A DNA stretch of 15,592 nt from Oscillospiraceae bacterium (GCA_020025295.1 JAHHSJ010000049.1:1-15592); one strand, 5' to 3'. Counted from the stretch's first letter, positions 6,500 to 14,303 are shown. The notes: generated by a model from the sequence alone, not told the origin. Made by a program: numbers and translations.

Positions 6500-7984
6500 A
6501 TGGCAAAGTATCTGCTCTCTCTGGATCAGGGTACCACCAGTTCCAGAGCGATTTTATTTGACGAACATCAGAAGATCGTGGGCGTCAGCCAGAAAGAATT
6601 TACCCAGCATTTTCCACAGGACGGCTGGGTAGAGCACAACCCCATGGAAATTTGGTCCAGCCAGTACTCCGTGATGATGGAAGTGATTGCCAAAACCGGC
6701 ATTGAACCCCGGGACATCGCCGGTATTGGCATCACCAACCAGCGTGAGACTACCATTCTCTGGGACCGGGAGACCGGCATGCCCATCTACAACGCCATTG
6801 TGTGGCAGTGCCGCCGCACGGCGGACATTGTGGATCAGCTGGTAGCGGATGGACTGGGGGAGCACATCAAAAAGACCACCGGTCTGATTCCCGACGCTTA
6901 CTTCTCCGCCACCAAGATCAAGTGGATTCTCGACCATGTGGAGGGCGCCCGGGAAAAGGCCCGCCGCGGCGAGGTGCTGTTTGGAACGGTGGACAGCTGG
7001 CTGCTGTGGAAGCTCACCAACGGCAAGGTCCATGTCACCGACTACACCAACGCCAGCCGTACGATGATTTTCGACATTCACAAGCTGGACTGGGACGAAA
7101 CCCTGCTCGAGGCGCTGGATATCCCCCGTGCCATGCTGCCGGAGGTCCGCAGCAGCAGCGAAATCTACGGCTACACCGACATTCAGGGCATCCGTGTCCC
7201 CATCTGCGGCATTGCCGGTGACCAGCACGCCGCTCTCTTCGGGCAGACCTGCTTTGACCCCGGCGACATCAAAAACACCTACGGCACCGGCTGCTTCCTG
7301 CTGATGAACACCGGCGACACCCCCTTTGAGAGCAAAAACGGCCTGCTGACCACCATCGCTGTGGGACTCAACGGCAAGGTGCAGTACGCCTTGGAAGGCT
7401 CCGTGTTCGTGGGCGGTGCCGTCATTCAGTGGCTCCGGGACGAGCTGCGGTTCTTCTCCGAGAGTCGGGATGCGGAATACTATGCGCAAAAAGTGCCGGA
7501 TAACGGCGGCGTTTATCTGGTGCCGGCCTTCACCGGTCTGGGCGCACCCTACTGGGATATGTACGCCAGAGGCTGCATCGTCGGCATTACCCGTGGCACC
7601 ACCCGGGAGCACATCATCCGGGCGGCGCAGGAGTCCATCGCCTATCAAGTGGCAGACTTGGCCTCTGCTATGGAGGCGGACACCGGCTTGAAGCTCCGCT
7701 CTTTGAAGGCGGACGGCGGCGCCAGCCGGGACAGCTTCCTCATGCAGTTTCAGGCAGATATGCTGGGCTGTCAGGTCCGCCGCCCCGCCATCCGGGAGAC
7801 CACCGCACTGGGCGTGGCCTATCTGGCCGGACTGGCTTCCGGAGTCTGGTCCTCGCAGGAGGAAATCCGCTCGCTCTGGGTCTGCGACCGGGATTTTGAA
7901 CCGAATATGCCTGCCGACGAGCAGTGCAGGCTGATGAACGCATGGCACAAGGCGGTGGGACGCAGCATGGATTGGGCCAAATAA
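6500..7984 (+). CDS. glpK: Glycerol kinase
   Basis: Glycerol kinase phosphorylates glycerol with ATP to sn-glycerol-3-phosphate in the cytosol, feeding glycolysis and phospholipid or teichoic acid synthesis. At 494 residues it matches the family length (about 500). Diagnostic motifs are in order: the ATPase phosphate-1 motif DQGTTSSR at residues 9-16, GITNQRETT, DYTNASRTM, the phosphate-2 region YGTGCFLLMNTG, EGSVFVGGAVIQWLRD, GLGAPYWDMYARG, and the adenosine motif ADGGASRDSFLMQFQAD. The ATG at 6500 is chosen since AAAGGAAG (6483-6490) precedes it; in-frame upstream codons from 6467 have no ribosome site. It stands alone: no glpF facilitator or glpD/glpO dehydrogenase adjoins it. No clear hairpin terminator follows, only a C/T-rich spacer, so some read-through into the LicD gene is possible. 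Confidence 0.97.
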   Translation: MAKYLLSLDQGTTSSRAILFDEHQKIVGVSQKEFTQHFPQDGWVEHNPMEIWSSQYSVMMEVIAKTGIEPRDIAGIGITNQRETTILWDRETGMPIYNAIVWQCRRTADIVDQLVADGLGEHIKKTTGLIPDAYFSATKIKWILDHVEGAREKARRGEVLFGTVDSWLLWKLTNGKVHVTDYTNASRTMIFDIHKLDWDETLLEALDIPRAMLPEVRSSSEIYGYTDIQGIRVPICGIAGDQHAALFGQTCFDPGDIKNTYGTGCFLLMNTGDTPFESKNGLLTTIAVGLNGKVQYALEGSVFVGGAVIQWLRDELRFFSESRDAEYYAQKVPDNGGVYLVPAFTGLGAPYWDMYARGCIVGITRGTTREHIIRAAQESIAYQVADLASAMEADTGLKLRSLKADGGASRDSFLMQFQADMLGCQVRRPAIRETTALGVAYLAGLASGVWSSQEEIRSLWVCDRDFEPNMPADEQCRLMNAWHKAVGRSMDWAK

Positions 7985-8017
7985 TCCCATTTCCCCCACT
8001 TTCTCCCCCTTTTCCGG

Positions 8018-8046
8018 TTGAGTTTCGGTATTTTCTGTGCTATAAT
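8018..8046 (+). promoter_or_regulatory. Promoter of the LicD-family gene
   Basis: TTGAGT (8018-8023), a 17-base spacer and a consensus TATAAT (8041-8046), about 30 bases before the ribosome site GGAGG (8073-8077). Confidence 0.75.
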
Positions 8047-8084
8047 ACCTTGCTTATGTTTTTAATTTTGATGGAGGCGCATCT

Positions 8085-8984
8085 ATGAGAGAATACGATC
8101 AGCCTACACTGCACCGTGTGCAGCAGCTGGAATTGATGATCCTGCGTGATTTTATGCAGTTCTGTGACCAGAACGGCCTGCAGTATTTTGGTCTGGCCGG
8201 CACCGGCATCGGCGCAATCCGGCATCAGGGCTTCATTCCTTGGGACGATGACATTGATGTAGGTCTGCCCCGTAAGGACTACGAAACCTTCGTCAAGCTG
8301 GCCACCGAACAGCTCAGCGACAAGTACATCATTATGAATCCGGAATATGACTCCAACTTCCCCCTGATGACCACCCGTATGATGCTCAAGGGCACCAAGT
8401 TCCGTGAGGAATCCCTGAAGGACATCGACTGCGAGCTGGGTATCTTTCTGGACATCTACGCCTACGATCAGCTCAGTGATGATCCCAAGGAGTACAAGAA
8501 GCAGTGCCGTCAGGCCTTCCTTCTGGGCAAGCTTCTCATTCTCCGCAGCGTTCCCTTCCCGGTGCTGCCCTTCAAGGGCTGGAAGGCCAAGCTGGTCCAT
8601 GTGATTACTGCCATCACCCACGGCCTTATGGTGCTGTTCCATATCTCCAAGCCTTGGCTGGCCAAGAAGTGCAAGGAGGTAGCCATGCGCTATGATGACG
8701 CTCCCACCACGGAGAAGATCGGCTATCTCTACGAAACCTTCCCCGATACCGACCAGTATCTCCAGAAGGACCTCTTCCCCCTGAAGAAGTACCCCTTTGA
8801 GGATGTGGAGCTGCCCTTCGGCAACAATTTGCCTGCAAACCTCACCAACCTGTTTGGTGACTTCATGCAGCTGCCCCCTCCTGAAAAGCGCAAGAACCAC
8901 TTCCCCTACGAGCTGGACTTCGGCCCCTACGGCGAGGTTCCCGTGGAGGAGCTGGCTAACATGGGGCACTTTCCCCGGAAGTAA
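8085..8984 (+). CDS. LicD family phosphotransferase
   Basis: A 299-residue protein of the LicD family, enzymes with a nucleotidyltransferase-type fold that attach phosphocholine or related phospho-groups to teichoic acid, capsule or LPS sugars. The signature is plain: GTGIGAIRH at residues 39-47 followed by GFIPWDDDIDVG at 49-60, whose aspartates (D54-D56, D58) should bind the catalytic metal, then PRKDYE. A later acidic motif, LDIYAYD, is also typical. A hydrophobic patch near 168-185 could touch the membrane. The ribosome site GGAGG is seven bases before the ATG. No choline uptake or CTP:phosphocholine cytidylyltransferase genes (licA-C) are nearby, so the transferred group is unknown. It has its own promoter and terminator, and its codon bias resembles that of the SDR gene, suggesting good expression. 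Confidence 0.9.
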   Translation: MREYDQPTLHRVQQLELMILRDFMQFCDQNGLQYFGLAGTGIGAIRHQGFIPWDDDIDVGLPRKDYETFVKLATEQLSDKYIIMNPEYDSNFPLMTTRMMLKGTKFREESLKDIDCELGIFLDIYAYDQLSDDPKEYKKQCRQAFLLGKLLILRSVPFPVLPFKGWKAKLVHVITAITHGLMVLFHISKPWLAKKCKEVAMRYDDAPTTEKIGYLYETFPDTDQYLQKDLFPLKKYPFEDVELPFGNNLPANLTNLFGDFMQLPPPEKRKNHFPYELDFGPYGEVPVEELANMGHFPRK

Positions 8985-9053
8985 ACGGTTCCGGGCTTCT
9001 CCCCAAGCGGTCCAACACAAACTCAATGCAATCTGACCCGATTGGTCAGCAGA

Positions 9054-9098
9054 AACAGGGCAGTTTCCCCATCTTCGGAAGCTGCCCTGTTCTTTTTT
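9054..9098 (+). terminator. Intrinsic terminator after the LicD-family gene
   Basis: A 15-bp stem, AACAGGGCAGTTTCC (9054-9068) with GGAAGCTGCCCTGTT (9077-9091), has one G-U pair and is followed by CTTTTTTG. Confidence 0.92.
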
Positions 9099-9118
9099 GA
9101 AAAATTTTTCTTCCATTT

Positions 9119-9147
9119 TGAAGTCAAAACGCACCCTCTCTCGTTTT
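9119..9147 (+). promoter_or_regulatory. Candidate ECF-type promoter of the sigma operon
   Basis: TGAAGT (9119-9124) and CGTTTT (9142-9147), 17 bases apart, resemble the TGAAAC/CGT pattern of extracytoplasmic-function sigma promoters. The transcript would begin about 35 bases before the GTG start. No good housekeeping promoter is seen here. The match is partial, so this is tentative. Confidence 0.35.
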
Positions 9148-9186
9148 CATACACAGAGGGGCAAGGAAAGGCGGTGAGGCAGCAGC

Positions 9187-9711
9187 GTGACAACCCTACA
9201 ATTCAGCAAAATCGTAAAGCAATATCAGGCATTGGTCTACACCGTCTGCAATCAGCTGGTGCAGGATCACGCACTGGCCGAAGATCTGACGCAGGAAACC
9301 TTCCTCTCCGCCTACACCCACATGGATTCCTGTCCGCCGGAGCAATACAAGCCATGGCTCATCCGAATCGCCTCCAACAAGGCCACCGACCATCTCCGCT
9401 CCGCATGGCACCGCAAGGTGACGGCGCCGGGAGAAGAAACCCTGGCCTTGCTGCCCCGAGACGGCCCGCTCACGGTGCCCGGTCCCGAGGAACTGGCGCT
9501 CAGCCGCTCCGAGGCCGACGCCATCCGTCAGCTGGTGCTGGACCTCAACGAACCCTACTTAACCGTCTCCCGCCTCTTCTTTTTGGAGGAAAAAACCGTC
9601 GATGAGATTGCCCTTCTCCTCCACCGACCGAAAAAGACGGTTCGCACCCAGCTCTATCGAGCAAAACTCCTGCTGCAACAGCAAATCAAAGAAAGGAGCG
9701 GCACAGGATGA
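9187..9711 (+). CDS. ECF-type RNA polymerase sigma factor
   Basis: A 174-residue sigma-70 family protein with only regions 2 and 4. Region 2 (about residues 6-74) contains ALAEDLTQETFLSAY, which fits the core-binding/-10 helix of ECF factors, and PWLIRIASNKATDHLR. A linker rich in Pro/Gly/Glu (about 78-105) precedes region 4 (about 110-165), where EKTVDEIALLLHRPKKTVRTQL forms the -35 helix-turn-helix. The start is GTG at 9187, seven bases after GGTGAGG; there is no usable ATG. The stop overlaps the anti-sigma start as ATGA at 9708-9711, so the two are made in a fixed ratio. It probably drives its own operon (candidate promoter at 9119-9147). Confidence 0.93.
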   Translation: MTTLQFSKIVKQYQALVYTVCNQLVQDHALAEDLTQETFLSAYTHMDSCPPEQYKPWLIRIASNKATDHLRSAWHRKVTAPGEETLALLPRDGPLTVPGPEELALSRSEADAIRQLVLDLNEPYLTVSRLFFLEEKTVDEIALLLHRPKKTVRTQLYRAKLLLQQQIKERSGTG

Positions 9712-10229
9712 ATGAATTATTTTTGAATGACGGTCACCTCACTGACTATGCGCTGTCCGCTCTGATGGGCGGAACGCTGGACGACCTGCAGCGGCTGGAG
9801 GTGGGCGAACACCTCAGCTTCTGCGACCACTGTCTGGAGCGCTATTCGGACTTGCTCACCATCGACACGCTGGAACCGCCCTCCCGGGAACTCACCCCCG
9901 AGGTCATGCAGCGCATCCGGCGAAAAAAGTGGCGCACCTCCGTTCGACGCTATACCGCCGCTGTGGCGGCAGTAGCCATTGGCAGCTCTCTCTGGTACAG
10001 CGGCCTGCTCAGCGCCATGGGCGACACCATGCTGCAGCCCCACATACCGGAACAGCCTGCCGCTCCCGTCTCTGCCCAGCAGGATGAAGTGGCCGTCATC
10101 AGCGAAACGATCCAAACGACCGTGGATCAGTGGTCGATGAAGGTGCAGAGTGCAGCCGCCTCTGCCTTCCGCTCTCCTGACTATCGTCCCGACCAAATTC
10201 AAACCAACCAAATGGAGGATCATCAATGA
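9708..10229 (+). CDS. Putative zinc-type anti-sigma factor, single membrane segment
   Basis: A 173-residue protein most likely holding the ECF factor at the membrane. The N-terminal cytosolic part carries the anti-sigma zinc pattern H35-x3-C39-x2-C42 (EHLSFCDHC), with His10 as a plausible further ligand. One hydrophobic segment at about 83-105 follows a strongly basic stretch (IRRKKWRTSVRR), which fits an inside-to-outside topology. The outer part, about 65 residues, is rich in Gln, Pro and Ala and has no recognisable sensing domain. Both ends overlap neighbours as ATGA (9708-9711 and 10226-10229). What releases the sigma factor, for example regulated proteolysis, cannot be read here. Confidence 0.8.
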   Translation: MNELFLNDGHLTDYALSALMGGTLDDLQRLEVGEHLSFCDHCLERYSDLLTIDTLEPPSRELTPEVMQRIRRKKWRTSVRRYTAAVAAVAIGSSLWYSGLLSAMGDTMLQPHIPEQPAAPVSAQQDEVAVISETIQTTVDQWSMKVQSAAASAFRSPDYRPDQIQTNQMEDHQ

Positions 10230-10801
10230 AACGCAACACATTTTTGACTTATCTCTTTTCCCTGTGTCCCGGTGCCGGGCAGATGTATCAGGGTTACATG
10301 AAGCGCGGCCTGTCCCATATTTTGCTCTTTATCATCCCCATCATGCTGGGCGCTGTCTTTATGCCTGCTCTGGTAGCGCTGGCTGCGGTGGTTTTCATGT
10401 ACAGCTTCTTTGATTCCATCAATCTCCGGGCTCAGATCGTGGCCTATTTCAACGGCACCGGCGAGCCCCTGCCTGCCGATGACTTCCTGATCCATGTGAA
10501 GATTGATGAGCTGAATCTCAACCAGCTGCTCAAGGGCAAGAACAAGCTGATCGGCTGGGGCCTGCTGCTGCTGGGCGTGGCTGGTCTTTACAAGTCCGTG
10601 GCGGAGCCTCTGCTCCTCTCCATTGTCAACCTGCTGCCTGATTCCCCCCTCGCTTGGACGCTTCACCGCATCATCTACTCTCTGCCCGGCATTGCACTGG
10701 GTGTGGTGTTCGTGCTGGTGGGCCTTTGGATGATCCGGGGCGGCAAAGAACAGCCGGAGCAGGACTTTGAACCCTTCGGAGGTGATCACGATGACGAATA
10801 A
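10226..10801 (+). CDS. Membrane protein with TM2-domain-like N-terminus
   Basis: A 191-residue integral membrane protein. The first 60 residues look like a TM2 domain: LFSLCPGAGQMYQGYMKRG, with the Pro-Gly-x-Gly-Gln...Tyr turn, sits before two hydrophobic segments (about 30-46 and 47-64). Two more segments lie near 108-122 and 150-170, and the tail is acidic (Glu/Asp-rich, ending DHDDE). It has no catalytic motif I recognise. It begins by ATGA overlap with the anti-sigma gene and ends inside the start of the next gene, so it is an obligate member of this operon and may help the membrane side of the sigma/anti-sigma pair sense or respond to envelope state (inference). Confidence 0.75.
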   Translation: MKRNTFLTYLFSLCPGAGQMYQGYMKRGLSHILLFIIPIMLGAVFMPALVALAAVVFMYSFFDSINLRAQIVAYFNGTGEPLPADDFLIHVKIDELNLNQLLKGKNKLIGWGLLLLGVAGLYKSVAEPLLLSIVNLLPDSPLAWTLHRIIYSLPGIALGVVFVLVGLWMIRGGKEQPEQDFEPFGGDHDDE

Positions 10802-11696
10802 TACCGATCATCTCACCGAAGCGGCGGAGTTTATCCCCGACACTCCTTCCTCTTCCACGGTTGTCCCAAAGAGCCCCCGGTATGTGGGACGCATCACGCT
10901 TGGCGTGGCGCTCATTTTCGTGGGTGTGGTCATCACCCTCAGCCTGTTCCTGCCGGGCCAGCGCATCCTCTTCCTGATTCAGCTGCTTCCCCTGATTCTG
11001 GTAGCACTGGGCGTGGAGGTGCTGGTGTCCTCTGCCCGTCACAAGGACCGCCCGGTGAAGGTGGGCTTTGGGCTGACCCTGCTGTCCCTGCTGCTGATTG
11101 CAGGCTCGGTGTGCTCTGCCATGGTGCCCGTCCTGTGGGAGAATTATGGCCCTCCCTACCAGAACGCCCGCAATGCCCGGGAGCAGGCACTGGAGGACGA
11201 CATCTATGCTGTGCTGGACCGCTCCCTGCTGGACCGGGTCAGCGTGTCCGCTTCGCCCGAAGGCTTTCTCGATAACCCCACCGCCATCGCCTACATCGAC
11301 CTGATGGGAGATTATACCGACGAAGCTGCCTTTGCGGAAACGGTGGCTCCCATGGTGCAGGCACTCTCCGGCATGGGGCTGGAAAACCTGAGTTTCCGTG
11401 CCTCCAACACCACCGACACCTGGTCACTGGAGCTGGTTCGGGCATTGATCCAGAGCGACACCGCCCCGGAGGAGCTGGCTCCCCGGGTGCGCCACGAACG
11501 CTTCTATCTGAACGAGTACGGCTCCATGGTCAGCACCGAAGCCGAAGCCTATGACGAGATGGTGGAGCAAGGTCTGCTGGTCAGCGCCGACGGACTGAAG
11601 CAAGCCCGTCAGGAAGGCTGGAACGAAGGCTATCAGCAGGGTGTTTCCGACCTGCGGGAAGAGCAGGAACCCAACGACAGCGCAAACCTTTCCTAA
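10791..11696 (+). CDS. Hypothetical membrane protein, last gene of the sigma operon
   Basis: A 301-residue protein of unknown function. An N-terminal tail of about 30 residues is followed by three hydrophobic segments (about 33-54, 60-80 and 91-115), an arrangement loosely like the membrane part of LiaI/LiaF-type stress proteins, and then a soluble part of about 185 residues, probably outside the cell. That part is rich in Glu/Ala with predicted helices and ends in a charged stretch (WNEGYQQGVSDLREEQE). The ATG at 10791 is chosen because GGAGGTGATC at 10778-10787, fully complementary to the 3' end of 16S rRNA, lies just upstream; the gene overlaps the previous one by 11 bases. It may be an output or co-sensor of the sigma module. 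Confidence 0.75.
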   Translation: MTNNTDHLTEAAEFIPDTPSSSTVVPKSPRYVGRITLGVALIFVGVVITLSLFLPGQRILFLIQLLPLILVALGVEVLVSSARHKDRPVKVGFGLTLLSLLLIAGSVCSAMVPVLWENYGPPYQNARNAREQALEDDIYAVLDRSLLDRVSVSASPEGFLDNPTAIAYIDLMGDYTDEAAFAETVAPMVQALSGMGLENLSFRASNTTDTWSLELVRALIQSDTAPEELAPRVRHERFYLNEYGSMVSTEAEAYDEMVEQGLLVSADGLKQARQEGWNEGYQQGVSDLREEQEPNDSANLS

Positions 11697-11702
11697 ACCG
11701 CA

Positions 11703-11741
11703 AAACCGCCGCATGGAAGAAGCTCTTCCATGCGGCGGTTT
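11703..11741. terminator. Shared bidirectional terminator hairpin
   Basis: An 18-bp near-palindrome (11703-11720 with 11724-11741, core CCGCCGCATGGAAGA) sits between convergent genes. The minus-strand exit reads TTTTGCGGTTT and the plus-strand exit TTTCCTG, so it can serve both the sigma operon and the leftward transferase gene. Confidence 0.85.
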
Positions 11742-11761
11742 CCTGTATCGCTGCGTGATTC

Positions 11762-13330
11762 TTATTCTGTTTCGGATTCGGAGATCTGCCAGTCGCGAGC
11801 GTCTCCCATATAGACCCGATCCATCTGCAAAAACTGGGTGTCGTAGTAGTTTGAGCGCTTGCCCAGCTCCACATTCATCTTGTCATATCCACCGGACCGC
11901 TCCGCCAGCGTGGGCTGCATCGAAAAGAGGTTGACGCCCAGCGCCAGACGATCCCCTTCAATCTCACAGCCCATGGCCGCCAATGTGGTGGGGAACATAT
12001 CAAAGGGGGTTATCAGACGGTTTTTGCTCCGCTGCGGCGTAACAGGGGCATTGATGATGCAGTTATAGACGCACCGATCATAGCCATCGAGCATATTGCG
12101 GTCAAAAAATGCGCCGTCCATCGACTGGTGGTCACCGCAAATGACCACAGTCGTATTCTCATAGAAATCCTGCTGCTTGAGCCAGTCCACAAACTCCGCC
12201 ACCTGACGGCTGGCACAGGCCGCCACATTGGAATAGGTTTCCGGGAACTCACACTGGCACAGGTCGCAGACATAGCCGCCCACATGGTGGGTATCCACCG
12301 TCAGCATGGTGAAGGCAAAGGGCTCATCCCGCTTGGCCAGTTCCGTCAGCTCCTGCTTGGCGTACTCATAGAGATGCAGATCCTCCATGCCCCACCAAAC
12401 CACATAATCCTCCGGTACAATGCCGTCGGCCCGAGCGCTGTACAGATCGTAGATGCGGTCCACCCCGTGCTGGGCGTAATATTTGTCCCGACCGCCAAAG
12501 CTGGCGTCCGAACCCACCATCAACGCCTGATAATAGCCGTTTGCGTGGAGGACATCCTGCAAATTGGTAATGCCGGGCAGGAACTCCGTCAACTCACCGA
12601 AGGAATTGCCTTCCATGGTATCGCCGAGGGGGATACCTGCCGTCTGAGCCACCATGCCCCCCACCGTCCATGTGGCGCCGGTGGTTCTGGACCAGCCGCC
12701 CACACCATCATTCTGCGAGAAGTTGATGTTCTCCTCCGCCAGCTGGTAAAGCTCCGGGATGCTGTTATAGGGCTGACCACCACCCTGTTCCGGGGACATA
12801 AAGGTGGTTTCCATGGACTCCATCAGGATATAGATCAGGTTGCGCTTCTGCTCCGGGAATGTGATGACTGTCTGATCCGGCGCCAGATACTCGGTTTCGT
12901 AAAGGCTGCCCACCTGAAGCTTGCCCCGAATCCACTGGGGAATCTCCGCCATGGCGGCGCCGGAAATCATCAATGTCACGCAGATCACTCCCGCCACTGC
13001 TCGCCGCATCCACTTGGTCAACGGAAGAGGCAGCACCGTCACCAATTCGCCATCTTTCCGAGAAATGCGAAGAGGACTGGGTAAAAACAGCAAGCACCAG
13101 CTCACCGCCGCAGAAGCAGCCGCCGGCAAAAATCCCTTCCACAGGTAGCTGTAAACCAGTTCCGGCTCTACCCCGTTCAGTCCGCCGGTCATGGTGAACA
13201 GGATGGCATCAAAGCCCACCCGGCCATAAACGCCAACATACCATTTTGCGGCCCAAAATGCCACAAAAGAAATCAGCAGAAGCAACCCGGCCACGGCTTT
13301 TTCAATCCAAGCTTTTGTTTGTGTTTTCAA
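11762..13330 (-). CDS. Membrane-anchored phosphoglycerol transferase / LTA synthase family (sulfatase fold)
   Basis: A 522-residue protein with three hydrophobic segments at about 12-32, 67-87 and 110-128, then an extracellular alkaline-phosphatase/sulfatase-type domain. The family moves glycerol-phosphate or similar groups onto surface polymers. NLIYILMESME at about 164-174 gives the first metal ligand (E171). GATWTVGGMVAQTAG near 218-232 matches the nucleophile loop of MdoB/OpgB-like enzymes, with Thr220 or Thr222 as likely nucleophile. TVDTHH (D346, H348) and CGDHQSMD (D400, H401) give the remaining metal site. The start is a TTG at 13330, six bases after AGGAG; an ATG at 13387 gives a longer frame but has no ribosome site and would overlap the promoter. 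It is closer to MdoB-like proteins than to classical LtaS; the polymer it acts on is unknown. Confidence 0.88.
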   Translation of the reverse strand: MKTQTKAWIEKAVAGLLLLISFVAFWAAKWYVGVYGRVGFDAILFTMTGGLNGVEPELVYSYLWKGFLPAAASAAVSWCLLFLPSPLRISRKDGELVTVLPLPLTKWMRRAVAGVICVTLMISGAAMAEIPQWIRGKLQVGSLYETEYLAPDQTVITFPEQKRNLIYILMESMETTFMSPEQGGGQPYNSIPELYQLAEENINFSQNDGVGGWSRTTGATWTVGGMVAQTAGIPLGDTMEGNSFGELTEFLPGITNLQDVLHANGYYQALMVGSDASFGGRDKYYAQHGVDRIYDLYSARADGIVPEDYVVWWGMEDLHLYEYAKQELTELAKRDEPFAFTMLTVDTHHVGGYVCDLCQCEFPETYSNVAACASRQVAEFVDWLKQQDFYENTTVVICGDHQSMDGAFFDRNMLDGYDRCVYNCIINAPVTPQRSKNRLITPFDMFPTTLAAMGCEIEGDRLALGVNLFSMQPTLAERSGGYDKMNVELGKRSNYYDTQFLQMDRVYMGDARDWQISESETE

Positions 13331-13367
13331 ACCAATTCTCCTATACTTAATGATTTTATAATATATG

Positions 13368-13396
13368 ATTATACCTGTTTTCAGCAAAATAGTCCA
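13368..13396 (-). promoter_or_regulatory. Promoter of the transferase gene
   Basis: On the minus strand TGGACT (13396-13391), a 17-base spacer and a consensus TATAAT (13373-13368) place the transcript start about 30 bases before the TTG. This supports the shorter start over the ATG at 13387, which would be upstream of transcription. Confidence 0.75.
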
Positions 13397-13477
13397 GTAT
13401 ATCCAAAGATGTTTCGTTTTTCGTTCTTATTTCCCTGTTTTAACCAATTTGCGGCAGGTATTCTGTTCCCTATCCGC

Positions 13478-13518
13478 AACAAAAAAGGCCGCTCAGAGTA
13501 AATCTCTGAGCGGCCTTT
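13478..13518 (-). terminator. Intrinsic terminator of the DUF975 gene
   Basis: A perfect 15-bp stem (13484-13498 with 13504-13518, AAAGGCCGCTCAGAG) has loop TAAAT. Read on the minus strand it exits into TTTTTTGTTG. It separates the two leftward genes. Confidence 0.93.
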
Positions 13519-13533
13519 GCCGTTGCTAAAAAC

Positions 13534-14247
13534 TTACATTTCATTTTGTCCGCCTCGGCTGAGGGCGAGGTAGAGGTTGGCGTCCGTCTGCATCTTGTAG
13601 GGATTCACAAAGAACACAGCCAGCAGGCCAAAGGTCAGGCCGGCCAGCAGATTCCAGCCGATAAAGGACAGATCCAGCACAAAAGCGTTCCACTTCTGAC
13701 CCTTCATCATGTCCCGGCTCTTCTGCAAGGCTTCCGCCGTGCTCAGCTCAGGATGCTCCGCCAGCAGGTATGGCACCATACGATAGCGGTACGCCGCCAC
13801 AACACCGGGGAAGAAAAACAGCAGCGTCCAGAGGACGATATACAGATCCGTCATGAACATGGTCTTTACATTGGTTTTGTAATTGAGACCAAATCCACTG
13901 CCCAGCTCATCCAGAGAAGCGGGCTGCTGTGCATTCACCAAAGAGAACCGGCGCACACCCACCATCAAGGGATTAAACACAAGTACCTGAAGCAAAATGG
14001 CCGCAACCAGAACGACAAGCACTATGCCCAGCATCGTCGACAGGATGACCCAGATCATGTTCCCGTCCAGCCCAGCCAGCCAGTCGGCCTTTGCTTCAAA
14101 TCTGCCGTTTTCTATGCTGACATTGACCTTCGGCGTTCCGGCCCCGGCGGTCAGCACCATCAGCAGCAGGCCCACCAGCACGCTTTTCCAGTAATTCCGC
14201 CGCAGCGCATCCTTGGCGTTTTTCTTCAGTATCGCACGCGTGTACAT
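13534..14247 (-). CDS. DUF975 family integral membrane protein
   Basis: A 237-residue membrane protein that fits DUF975, a family common in Firmicutes with no established function. Hydrophobic segments lie at about 21-36, 64-90, 131-153 and 190-215. Family landmarks are the N-terminal basic stretch LKKNAKDALRRNYWKS, NPLMVGVRRF, PGVVAAYRYRMVPYLLAEHPELS, and SRDMMKGQKWNAFVLDLSFIGW followed by NPYKMQT. The ATG at 14247 is used because GGAGGAGG is seven bases upstream; a longer frame from 14292 would place its start upstream of that site and immediately beside the -10 element. It is monocistronic, with its own terminator, and shares a divergent promoter region with the SecB-like gene. Confidence 0.88.
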   Translation of the reverse strand: MYTRAILKKNAKDALRRNYWKSVLVGLLLMVLTAGAGTPKVNVSIENGRFEAKADWLAGLDGNMIWVILSTMLGIVLVVLVAAILLQVLVFNPLMVGVRRFSLVNAQQPASLDELGSGFGLNYKTNVKTMFMTDLYIVLWTLLFFFPGVVAAYRYRMVPYLLAEHPELSTAEALQKSRDMMKGQKWNAFVLDLSFIGWNLLAGLTFGLLAVFFVNPYKMQTDANLYLALSRGGQNEM

Positions 14248-14274
14248 ATAGATACCTCCTCCGAAGTTTTCCTC

Positions 14275-14303
14275 ATTATATCCTTTTTTCATTTTCGAAA
14301 CAA
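14275..14303 (-). promoter_or_regulatory. Promoter of the DUF975 gene
   Basis: On the minus strand TTGTTT (14303-14298), a 17-base spacer and a consensus TATAAT (14280-14275), directly upstream of the ribosome site. Confidence 0.6.

Noticed and set aside
6554..7999. 481-residue open frame antisense to glpK
   Set aside because: It is a shadow of glpK: the gene avoids codons whose complement is a stop. The peptide is His/Gly/Gln-rich with no family motif and no ribosome site.
8040..9134. 364-residue open frame antisense to the LicD-family gene
   Set aside because: It runs across the terminator and promoter of LicD and has no recognisable domain; the sense frame carries the full LicD signature.
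14248..14292. Longer N-terminus for the DUF975 protein from the ATG at 14292
   Set aside because: That start sits upstream of the ribosome site GGAGGAGG and within the promoter spacer; the ATG at 14247 is properly spaced.
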